From the NCBI RefSeq assembly GCF_020075545.1, contig NZ_JAIQZK010000001.1, forward strand, positions 124,001-188,000: DNA of 64,000 bases, in the 5' to 3' direction. The notes beneath the pieces were generated by a model. That model made no database searches. It saw nothing but the letters and a program-made list of their open reading frames with translations, and was not told where the DNA came from. The stretch comes from Nocardioides sp. TRM66260-LWL (lineage in GTDB: Bacteria; Actinomycetota; Actinomycetes; Propionibacteriales; Nocardioidaceae). Position numbers and translations under genes: made by a program. Shown piece after piece: positions 53,790 through 62,530 of this stretch (position 1 is the stretch's first letter; each line of letters begins with the position of its first letter).

Positions 53790-54929
53790 TCAGGGGTTGA
53801 CGGCGAGGAACAGGTAGGCGGCGAGCAGCACCAGGTGCACGCCGCCGTTGAGCGGCTTCGCGCGCCCCGGGACGACGGTGAGGATCGAGACGCCCACGGT
53901 GAGCAGCAGCAGGACGCTCTGGGTCGGGTCGAGGCCGAGCGTGAGCGGCCCGTCGAGCCAGATCGAGGCGACGGCGATGGCCGGGATGGTCAGGCCGATC
54001 GAGGCCATCGCCGAGCCGTAGGCGAGGTTCAGGCTGATCTGGGCGTCGTCGCGGGCCGCGGCGCGCACCGCGGCGATCGACTCGGGGAGCAGCACCAGCA
54101 GGGCGATGACGACGCCGACGAACGAGGCCGGGAAGCCCAGTGCGGCGACGGCGTCCTCGATGGCGGGGGACTCCACCTTCGCCAGACCGACCACCGCCAC
54201 CAGCGCGACGATCAGCAGGCCCAGGGAGACCAGCGCGGCCCGTGCCGACGGGGGGTCGGCGTGGCCGTCGCCGTCGGCGTCCACCGGCCCGGGCCGGTGC
54301 GGACGCCCGTCGGGCCCGAGCGCGACGGGCAGGAAGAAGTCGCGGTGCTGCACGGTCTGGGTGAAGACGAACATGCCGTAGAGCAGGGCGGAGGCGACGG
54401 CGGCGAAGGCCAGCTGCTCGCCGGTGAACCGCGGGCCCGGTGCGCCGGTGGTGAACGACGGCAGCACCAGCGTCAGCCCGGCCAGCGCCACGACGGTGCC
54501 GAGCGCCGAGCCGGTGCCCTCGGGGTTGAAGGTCGCGAGGTGGTGGCGCAGCGCCCCGACGACGAGCGCCAGGCCGACGATGCCGTTGAGGGTGATCATC
54601 ACGGCCGCGAACACGGTGTCGCGGGCCAGCGCCGAGGTGTCCTTGTCGGTGGTGACCATGAGCGTCACGATCAGCGCCACCTCGATGACCGTGACCGCGA
54701 CCGCCAGCACCAGCGAGCCGAACGGCTCCCCGACGCGGTGGGCGACGACCTCCGCGTGGTGCACCGCCGCCAGCACGGCGCCGATCAGCACCACGCCGAG
54801 GACGGCCGAGACCGCCGTGTCGGGGTGCCGGCCCCAGGACGCGGCCAGCACGGCGAGCGCCAGCAGCGGCGTCCACAGCGTCCAGGCGAGTCGTCCGGTG
54901 GTCGTGCCCGTGGCTGGCTCGGCGCTCAT
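53790..54929 (-). CDS. Ca2+/H+ antiporter (CaCA/ChaA family)
   Basis: 379 residues from ATG 54929 (MSAEPATGTTTGRLAWTLWT). About ten or eleven membrane helices are visible. The two alpha repeats are recognisable: LVLAVAVTVIEVALIVTLMV near 95 and VGVVIALLVLLPESIAAVRAA near 265, each with the acidic residue used for ion binding. The central hydrophilic loop is rich in Asp/His/Pro (GPDGRPHRPGPVDADGDG) and probably cytosolic. It exchanges Ca2+ or Na+/K+ for protons. TAGGGT (54942-54937, reverse) lies 7 nt before the ATG. Confidence 0.88.
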   Translation of the reverse strand: MSAEPATGTTTGRLAWTLWTPLLALAVLAASWGRHPDTAVSAVLGVVLIGAVLAAVHHAEVVAHRVGEPFGSLVLAVAVTVIEVALIVTLMVTTDKDTSALARDTVFAAVMITLNGIVGLALVVGALRHHLATFNPEGTGSALGTVVALAGLTLVLPSFTTGAPGPRFTGEQLAFAAVASALLYGMFVFTQTVQHRDFFLPVALGPDGRPHRPGPVDADGDGHADPPSARAALVSLGLLIVALVAVVGLAKVESPAIEDAVAALGFPASFVGVVIALLVLLPESIAAVRAAARDDAQISLNLAYGSAMASIGLTIPAIAVASIWLDGPLTLGLDPTQSVLLLLTVGVSILTVVPGRAKPLNGGVHLVLLAAYLFLAVNP

Positions 54930-54936
54930 GGCGCCC

Positions 54937-55009
54937 ACCCTAGGGAGACCGGGCCGGAGGAGGGGATCCGCGGGAACCGGCCCACCCCTTCGTGGCGGCC
55001 TCCTACACT
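54937..55009. promoter_or_regulatory. Divergent leaderless promoters, antiporter and MFS gene
   Basis: TAGGGT (54937-54942, reverse) is 7 nt before the antiporter start, and TACACT (55004-55009, forward) is 8 nt before the MFS ATG 55018. Confidence 0.5.
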
Positions 55010-55017
55010 CGTTGCCG

Positions 55018-56682
55018 ATGGCAACCAACACTCCGGCGGCGCCGCGGTCGTCCTCGCGACCGTCCGACGCGACGGGCGAGTACTCGCACGCCCAGATCCT
55101 CACGATCCTCACCGGCCTGATGCTCGGCATGTTCCTGGGCGCGCTGGACCAGACGATCGTCTCGACCTCCATCCGCACCATCGCCGACGACCTCGACGGC
55201 CTCTCGGTGCAGGCGTGGGTCACCACCAGCTACCTGATCGCCTCGACGCTGACGACGCCGATCTACGGCAAGCTCGGCGACCTCTACGGGCGCAAGCGGC
55301 TCTTCCTGATCGCGATCTCGATCTTCGTCGCCGGCTCGGCGCTGTGCTCGTTCGCGACCTCGATGTACCAGCTGGCCGCCTTCCGGGCCTTCCAGGGCCT
55401 CGGCGCGGGCGGGCTGTTCACCCTCGTCCTGGCGATCATCGGCGACATCGTCTCCCCGCGCGAGCGGGCCCGCTACAGCGGCTACTTCATGGCCATGTTC
55501 GGCACCTCGAGCGTGCTCGGGCCGGTGATCGGCGGGTTCTTCGCCGGCCGCGCCGAGCTGCTCGGCATGGCGGGCTGGCGGTGGGTCTTCCTGGTCAACG
55601 TGCCCGTCGGCGTGTTGGCGCTGGTCGTCGTCGTCCGCACCCTGCACGTGCACCACGCCCGCCCGGCCCGCGCGCCGCGCATCGACTGGTGGGGCGCGGC
55701 GACCCTCGTCCTCGGGCTGGTGCCGCTGCTGACGGTCGCCGAGCAGGGACGCCAGTGGGGCTGGGGCTCGGGCCGCTCGCTGGTCTGCTTCGTCCTCGGC
55801 GCGGTCGGCGTGCTGGCGTTCGTCGCCGTCGAGCGCGCGATGGGCGACGACGCGCTGATCCCGCTGCGCCTGTTCCGCAACCGGGCGGCGGCGGTGACGA
55901 TCGCGGCCAGCGTCATCGTCGGCGCCGCGATGTTCGGCGGCATCATGCTGCTGCCGCTCTACATGCAGATCGTCCACGGCGCCTCGCCGACGGCGTCGGG
56001 CTTCCTGATGCTCCCGCTGGTCGTCGGCATCATGGTCGCCTCGATCTCCTCGGGGCGGCTGATCGCCCGCACCGGCCGGGTGCGGCCCTTCCCGATCGTC
56101 GGGTCGGTGCTCATCGTCGTGGGCCTGGGGCTGCTCTCGCTCACCGGCGCCGACACCGCCCTGCCGCTGGTGATGCTGCCGATGCTCGTGCTGGGCTACG
56201 GGCTCGGCAACTGCATGCAGCCGCTGATGCTGATCGTCCAGAACGCGGTGTCGCCCACCGAGATCGGCGTGGCCACCAGCGCGGCGACGTTCTTCCGGCA
56301 GATCGGCGGCACCCTCGGCGTCGCGGTGTTCCTCTCGGTGCTGTTCAGCACGGTCGGCGAGAGCATCCGCACGGCGATCGCGCAGGCCAGCGTCACGCCG
56401 CAGTGGCGCGAGGCGCTCGCCGGCGGCGCCCGACTGGACCCGTCGGTGCTGGCGCGGGTGAAGGACGACTCCTCGGTGATCGACACGCTCGATCCCGTCA
56501 TCGCCCACCCGTTCAAGGTGGGGTTCGCCGAGTCGATGGACACCGTCTTCCTGCTCGCCGCCGGCGTCGCGGTGCTGGCCGTCGTCGTCCTCCAGCTGAT
56601 GCCGGCCGTGCGCCTGCGCGAGACCTCCGCCTCGGCGGAGCGGGCCGCGGCCGCGGACGCCGGGGATGCCCGCGACGCGTGA
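55018..56682 (+). CDS. MFS multidrug exporter, DHA2 (14-TMS) family
   Basis: 554 residues with 14 predicted membrane helices. Motif A-like LGDLYGRKRLFL follows TM2, and the motif LGALDQTIVSTSIRTIADDL in TM1 is the DHA2 hallmark with its Asp. FRAFQGLGAGGLFTLVLAII is TM4. The C-terminus is Ala/Glu-rich. It exports drugs or metabolites with proton antiport. No TetR/MarR gene is adjacent, so its regulation is not evident. Long hydrophilic loop VVRTLHVHHARPARAPRIDW before TM7. Confidence 0.9.
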   Translation: MATNTPAAPRSSSRPSDATGEYSHAQILTILTGLMLGMFLGALDQTIVSTSIRTIADDLDGLSVQAWVTTSYLIASTLTTPIYGKLGDLYGRKRLFLIAISIFVAGSALCSFATSMYQLAAFRAFQGLGAGGLFTLVLAIIGDIVSPRERARYSGYFMAMFGTSSVLGPVIGGFFAGRAELLGMAGWRWVFLVNVPVGVLALVVVVRTLHVHHARPARAPRIDWWGAATLVLGLVPLLTVAEQGRQWGWGSGRSLVCFVLGAVGVLAFVAVERAMGDDALIPLRLFRNRAAAVTIAASVIVGAAMFGGIMLLPLYMQIVHGASPTASGFLMLPLVVGIMVASISSGRLIARTGRVRPFPIVGSVLIVVGLGLLSLTGADTALPLVMLPMLVLGYGLGNCMQPLMLIVQNAVSPTEIGVATSAATFFRQIGGTLGVAVFLSVLFSTVGESIRTAIAQASVTPQWREALAGGARLDPSVLARVKDDSSVIDTLDPVIAHPFKVGFAESMDTVFLLAAGVAVLAVVVLQLMPAVRLRETSASAERAAAADAGDARDA

Positions 56683-56691
56683 CCCGGCCCG

Positions 56692-56697
56692 TACCAT
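56692..56697 (+). promoter_or_regulatory. -10 of the radical SAM gene (leaderless)
   Basis: TACCAT lies 7 nt before ATG 56705 and decides that start over in-frame codons further upstream. Confidence 0.5.
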
Positions 56698-56704
56698 GAG
56701 CGCC

Positions 56705-58669
<1,965 letters not shown>

Positions 58670-58684
58670 GCCGGGCTCGCGTCG

Positions 58685-58746
58685 TCGGTTTCCCCGGTCG
58701 ACCGGGGAAACCGATCGATGACAGGCGAAGTTTCGCCCGTCATCGA
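58685..58746. repeat. Intergenic stem-loop repeat, copy C (two hairpins)
   Basis: A 30-nt perfect palindrome (TCGGTTTCCCCGGTC with GACCGGGGAAACCGA, 58685-58714) is followed directly by TCGATGACAGGCGA/TCGCCCGTCATCGA (58715-58746, one mismatch). The first stem keeps the GTTTC..CGG/CCG..GAAAC core of copies A and B with compensatory changes at the two variable pairs. It lies between convergent radical SAM and GntR genes. Confidence 0.7.
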
Positions 58747-58794
58747 TGGGGATTGCCCGTCCTGATCCGGCCCGAACCTGCTGATCGCCAGACC

Positions 58795-59187
58795 TCAGCC
58801 GCGCCGCAGCGCGTCCTCGACCAGCCGCAGCGCGTCGGCGGGGGAGAGCCCCAGGGTGACGATCCGCTCGGCGTAGGCGCGGGCCGCCGCCCGGGCCTCG
58901 GCGTCGACGCCGCGTCCGGCCACGAACGTGCCGGCCCGCCCGCGGGTGTCGAGGACGCCGTCGGCCCGCCCGCGGGTGTCGAGGACGCCGTCGGCCTCGA
59001 GCTCCCGGTACGCCCGCGCCACCGTGTTGGGGGCCAGGCCGAGCTCGGCGGCGAGCGCGCGGACGGGCGGCAGCCGGGTGCCCGCGGCGAGCGTGCCTGC
59101 CTCGACCTGCTCGCGCACCTGACGTCGCAGCTGCTCGAACGGCGGCTCGGCGGACGTCGCGTCGATCCGCACGGACGGGAGGCTCAC
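58795..59187 (-). CDS. GntR-family regulator (YtrA-like) with a duplicated wing segment
   Basis: 130 residues from GTG 59187. PPFEQLRRQVREQVEAGTLA and RLPPVRALAAELGLAPNTVARAYRELEADG form the winged helix-turn-helix, and the short C-terminal helix pair (ARAYAERIVTLGLSPADALRL) dimerises as in YtrA-type repressors. Odd: ADGVLDTRGR occurs twice in a row (about residues 65-84) in the wing, encoded by a perfect 30-nt tandem repeat. YtrA proteins usually sit with an ABC transporter; none is adjacent. Confidence 0.82.
   Translation of the reverse strand: MSLPSVRIDATSAEPPFEQLRRQVREQVEAGTLAAGTRLPPVRALAAELGLAPNTVARAYRELEADGVLDTRGRADGVLDTRGRAGTFVAGRGVDAEARAAARAYAERIVTLGLSPADALRLVEDALRRG
58932..58991. 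repeat. 30-nt perfect tandem duplication inside the GntR gene
   Basis: Two identical 30-nt units, 58932-58961 and 58962-58991, encode ten residues each, in frame. The length and perfection suggest recent replication slippage. Confidence 0.9.
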
Positions 59188-59272
59188 CGGGCCAGCCTCG
59201 CAGGTGGTCGGGACCGACGGGCGGCGGCACGCGCGGGCCGGCGAGGGGAGCCCCCGACGCCGGCCCGACGCG

Positions 59273-60190
59273 TCACCGGAGCTTCTCGCCCGACGACAGG
59301 TGGACGATGCACGCCAGCTTGTCGCCGCCCGAGGGCTCCTTGTCGTTGGTGATGCCCAGCACCTCGGCGCCGTTGAAGCCGATGAACGGCTCGACCGCCG
59401 AGCGGTCGACGGCCTGGCCGCAGAGCCGGTCGACCGCCTGCGGGCTGCCGACGAGGTCGGCGGCCTGCGCGTCGGTGAGGGTGAGCACGCCGAGCACCTT
59501 CGCGTCGTAAGCGCCGCCGCAGTCGACCGTGCGGAGCAGCGTGAACTCGCCCTTGCCGTTGACGCCGTCGAGGCACTCGTCGCCCGAGAGCGAGTTGACG
59601 TCGGTGGCGCCGCGCAGCGCCGCGACGCTGGCGATGCCGACGCCGATCCAGCCGAGGGTGACGAGCGGAGCGATGACCAGCGCGGCGATCGCGAGCCCCT
59701 TGCCGTGGTTGCGACCGTCGCGGCTGCGGCGCAGCACGATGACGGCCAGCACGATCGCGACGACCGCCGCGAGCACCGGGATGCAGAAGAGCAGGGAGAG
59801 GATCAGCGCCGTGATCGCCATTCCCTTGCTCGGCGGCAGCTCTGCCGGGCCGCCGTACGCCGGGCCGTAGCCGCCGGGCGCCTGGCCGTACGGCGCCTGG
59901 CCGTACGGCGCCTGGCCGTACGGCGCCTGGCCGTAGGGCGCCGACGCAGGCGCGCCGGGCGCGTAGGGGTTCGGGGCGGGCTGGCCGTACGGCGAGGCCG
60001 GCGGCGGCACCGCCGGCTGACTCGGCTGCTGGCCCGGCGAGCCGGGCGCGGTCGGGTAGGGAGGCGGCGCGCCGTAGTCGGGCCCGGAGGCCGACGCCCC
60101 CTGGCCGTAGTCGGGCGTGCCCGGCGGCGGGACGGGCTGCCCGGACCGGGAGTCGTCGGGCTGGTGGGGGTCGGGTGGCGTCTGGCTCAC
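59273..60190 (-). CDS. DUF4190-like membrane protein with Pro/Tyr/Gln-rich N-terminus
   Basis: 305 residues from GTG 60190; TAGGGT (60203-60198, reverse) is 7 nt upstream. The first 120 residues are disordered and rich in Pro/Gly/Tyr/Gln, with four consecutive APYGQ-type repeats. Two membrane helices follow (AITALILSLLFCIPVLAAVVAIVLAVIVL and GLAIAALVIAPLVTLGWIGVGI), the DUF4190 arrangement. The outer C-terminal domain has a few Cys (ECLDGV, VDCGGAY, LCGQ, ACIVH) in a septum-formation-like fold. The function is not established; related proteins occur near division and signalling genes. Confidence 0.8.
   Translation of the reverse strand: MSQTPPDPHQPDDSRSGQPVPPPGTPDYGQGASASGPDYGAPPPYPTAPGSPGQQPSQPAVPPPASPYGQPAPNPYAPGAPASAPYGQAPYGQAPYGQAPYGQAPGGYGPAYGGPAELPPSKGMAITALILSLLFCIPVLAAVVAIVLAVIVLRRSRDGRNHGKGLAIAALVIAPLVTLGWIGVGIASVAALRGATDVNSLSGDECLDGVNGKGEFTLLRTVDCGGAYDAKVLGVLTLTDAQAADLVGSPQAVDRLCGQAVDRSAVEPFIGFNGAEVLGITNDKEPSGGDKLACIVHLSSGEKLR
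59884..59943. repeat. 15-nt tandem repeat encoding APYGQ
   Basis: Three perfect copies of GGCCGTACGGCGCCT plus one degenerate copy. It is a slippage-prone region inside the disordered part of the DUF4190-like gene. Confidence 0.85.
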
Positions 60191-60233
60191 GGACGCCACC
60201 CTAGGCGTCGGCGCCTGCGGCCAGGATGAGCGC

Positions 60234-60269
60234 ATGCCCCGTGTTCCCGCCCTCGCCGCCCGCCGATGA
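60234..60269 (+). CDS. Possible 11-codon upstream ORF (leader peptide)
   Basis: ATG 60234 opens MPRVPALAARR and stops with TGA at 60267-60269, overlapping the next gene's ATG (60266) as ATGA. CAGGAT six nt upstream could be a -10, so the mRNA would start at this ATG. It would bring ribosomes to the downstream gene by termination-reinitiation, and its Arg/Pro-rich sequence could respond to arginine or proline codon supply. It is too short for codon statistics. Confidence 0.4.
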   Translation: MPRVPALAARR

Positions 60270-61495
60270 GCGTCCCGACGATCGACGTCGAGACGCGGCG
60301 TCGCACCCTCGCGGTCCGGCAGGCGCTCTCGCCGGCCCACCGGGTCGCCGACGCGGTCGCCGCCACCCGCGCCGTGGGCGTCCTGCACGCCACCGAGCCG
60401 GCCACGGTGCCGCTCTCGCTGCACGCCCGCGTGGACGGCCTGACCCGCGACGACGTCGACGTCGCGCTGTACCGCGAGCGCACGCTGGTGCGGCAGCTGG
60501 CCATGCGGCGCACGCTGTTCGTCTTCCCGCGCGAGCTCCTGCCCGCGGCCTGGGGCAGCGCGTCGGCCCGGGTGCTGGAGGCCGAGGGGCGACGGATCGC
60601 CAAGGACGTCGTGCTCGCCGGCCTGGCCCTCGACGGAGCGGCCTGGCTCGACGACGCGCAGCGGAGGATCGTCGCGGCGGTGGAGGCGTCCGAGGACGGC
60701 CTGACCGCCGCCGAGATCCGGGAGCGGCTGCCCGACCTGGCGGTCAAGGTCGCGGTCTCGCCGGGCGCGGTGTGGAACCACGGCCGGCTGCTGACCCACC
60801 TCGGCCTGGACGCCACGCTCGTCCGCGGGCACAACACCCAGCATTGGCGCGTCTCCCGGCCGCGCTGGACGCCGATGCGACGCTGGCTGGGGGAGGCGCC
60901 TACCCCCCTGGAGGCCGACGCCGGCTGGCGCGCGCTCGTCCGCGTGTGGCTCGCCCGCTTCGGCCCCGGCACCGAGACCGATCTCGTGTGGTGGCTGGGC
61001 GCGACCAAGGGCATCGTCCGCACGGCGCTCGCCGAGCTCGACGCCGTCCGGGTGGCGCTCGAGGGGTGCGACGAGCCGGGCTGGCTGCTCCCCGACGACC
61101 CGCTGCTCGAGCCGGACGGCCGGATCGCGCCCGAGGTCGAGCCGTGGGCTGCGCTCCTCCCGGTGCTCGACCCCACGGTCATGGGCTGGAAGCAGCGCGA
61201 CGTCGTGGTCGGGCCGCATGCGGCCGCGCTGTTCGACCGCAACGGCAACGCCGGCACCACCGCCTGGTGGGACGGCCGGATCGTCGGCTGCTGGACCCAG
61301 GACCCCGACGATCCCGCCGCGCCGGTGGTCGTCCGGCTGCTCGAGGACGTGCCCGCGGCGGGCCGCGCGGCCCTGCGGGTCGAGGCGGAGCGGCTCACGG
61401 CGTGGCTGGCGGGGGAGCGGGTCGGCACCGTCTACCCCTCGCCGGCGATGCGCGTCGACCCCGCGTCGCTGGCCTACCCTGTGCTGCGTGCGTGA
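60266..61495 (+). CDS. Winged helix DNA-binding domain protein (HTH_42, YcaQ/AlkX-like)
   Basis: 409 residues. RQALSPAHRVADAVAATRAVGVLHATEPATV, then ERTLVRQLAMRRTLFVFPRELL and HNTQHWRVSRPRWTPM match the HTH_42 family. Some relatives (YcaQ/AlkZ) are DNA glycosylases that unhook interstrand crosslinks or bulky adducts. Whether the catalytic QxQ/QxD motif is present cannot be stated: I do not see a clear one, so this member may be a DNA-binding protein only. It overlaps the DUF2344 gene by 8 nt. Confidence 0.8.
   Translation: MSVPTIDVETRRRTLAVRQALSPAHRVADAVAATRAVGVLHATEPATVPLSLHARVDGLTRDDVDVALYRERTLVRQLAMRRTLFVFPRELLPAAWGSASARVLEAEGRRIAKDVVLAGLALDGAAWLDDAQRRIVAAVEASEDGLTAAEIRERLPDLAVKVAVSPGAVWNHGRLLTHLGLDATLVRGHNTQHWRVSRPRWTPMRRWLGEAPTPLEADAGWRALVRVWLARFGPGTETDLVWWLGATKGIVRTALAELDAVRVALEGCDEPGWLLPDDPLLEPDGRIAPEVEPWAALLPVLDPTVMGWKQRDVVVGPHAAALFDRNGNAGTTAWWDGRIVGCWTQDPDDPAAPVVVRLLEDVPAAGRAALRVEAERLTAWLAGERVGTVYPSPAMRVDPASLAYPVLRA
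61475..61480 (+). promoter_or_regulatory. -10 of the DUF2344 gene (leaderless)
   Basis: TACCCT in the last codons of the preceding gene ends 7 nt before GTG 61488, and chooses that start. Confidence 0.45.
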
Positions 61496-62222
61496 GCAGC
61501 CCGAGCAGCAGGCCCCTCCCGTCCAGCGGCTGCGGATCCGCTACGCCAAGCGCGGACGCCTGAGGTTCACCAGCCACCGCGACTTCAGCCGCGCCTTCGA
61601 GCGCGCCGTCTTCCGCGCCCGGCTGCCGATGGCCTACTCCTCGGGCTTCAACCCCCACCCGCGCATCTCCTACGCGGGCGCCGCGCCCACCGGCTCGGCC
61701 AGCGAGGCCGAGTACCTCGAGATCGCACTGGCGCGCGTCGTCGACCCCGCGGCGGTGCACGCCGAGCTGGAGGAGGCGCTCCCGCCGGGTCTCGACGTGC
61801 TCGAGGTCGTCGAGTCGGCCGGCGGCTCACTGGCCGACCGGCTCGAGGCCAGCCACTGGGCGATCCGCCTCGACCCCGCCCGTCTCGACCGCGCCGCGGC
61901 CGAGCGCGCGGTCGCGGCGTTCCTGGCCGCCGGCGAGATCCCGGTCGAGCGGATGACCAAGAAAGGGCTGCGCACCTTCGACTGCCGCGCCGCGGTGGAG
62001 CGGCTCGCGGTCCGCGATCCCGAGCCCGACGGGCCGGACGACGGCCCGCTCGAGCTCGACGTCGTCGTGCGCCACGGGGTGCCCGCCGTCCGTCCCGACG
62101 ACGTGCTGCGCGGGCTCGCCGGGATCGCCGGGCTGGACGTCGGACCGGCGCCGCTGATGACCCGCCTCGCGCAGGGTCCGCTGCGCGCCGACGGCGTCGT
62201 CGATGACCCGTTGCAGGAGTGA
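61488..62222 (+). CDS. TIGR03936/DUF2344 family protein
   Basis: 244 residues from GTG 61488 (VREQPEQQAPPVQRLRIRYA). The signature region is KRGRLRFTSHRDFSRAFERA, then PMAYSSGFNPHPRISYAGAAPTG. In many bacteria this domain is fused to or adjacent to the TIGR03960 radical SAM protein (56705-58669 here) and precedes rne, as in this window. A role in processing or modifying a ribosomal/RNA substrate is inferred from that context only. GTG start with a -10 seven nt upstream. Confidence 0.85.
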   Translation: MREQPEQQAPPVQRLRIRYAKRGRLRFTSHRDFSRAFERAVFRARLPMAYSSGFNPHPRISYAGAAPTGSASEAEYLEIALARVVDPAAVHAELEEALPPGLDVLEVVESAGGSLADRLEASHWAIRLDPARLDRAAAERAVAAFLAAGEIPVERMTKKGLRTFDCRAAVERLAVRDPEPDGPDDGPLELDVVVRHGVPAVRPDDVLRGLAGIAGLDVGPAPLMTRLAQGPLRADGVVDDPLQE

Positions 62223-62530
62223 TGTGCGATACTCGCCGTGATCGGCCCGCCCCCAGTTCGCAGACCGATCCGACGACGTCCTCGCCGGTGCCACCACGGG
62301 CCGGCACACCGAACGCCGTCACCGGACCGCGACGCGGCCGGCGAGCCTGGTGACAGCGGGCCCGCCACGATCCGAGAGATCCTCGGGCAGGCCCTGCGAC
62401 CGCGGCGGGTGCTGGCACGCGTGACGCAGTGCGGAGGGTGTCGCCGCCGACCACAGGCTTAGCGCGTCCGGCGCATCCGTCCCGGGCGCACGTGAGGGCC
62501 CGGACCCCGGTCCGGGCCGAGGAGCAGTCC
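62223..62530 (+). promoter_or_regulatory. Long leader region of rne with an RBS-adjacent hairpin
   Basis: A 308-nt gap has no convincing ORF. GATACT at 62228-62233 is a possible -10, giving a leader near 290 nt. A short stem CCGAG/CTCGG lies near 62373-62387. GGCCCGGACC/GGTCCGGGCC (62497-62518, 10 bp) ends 2 nt before the Shine-Dalgarno GGAGCAG (62521-62527). It could hide or expose that site. Confidence 0.5.
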
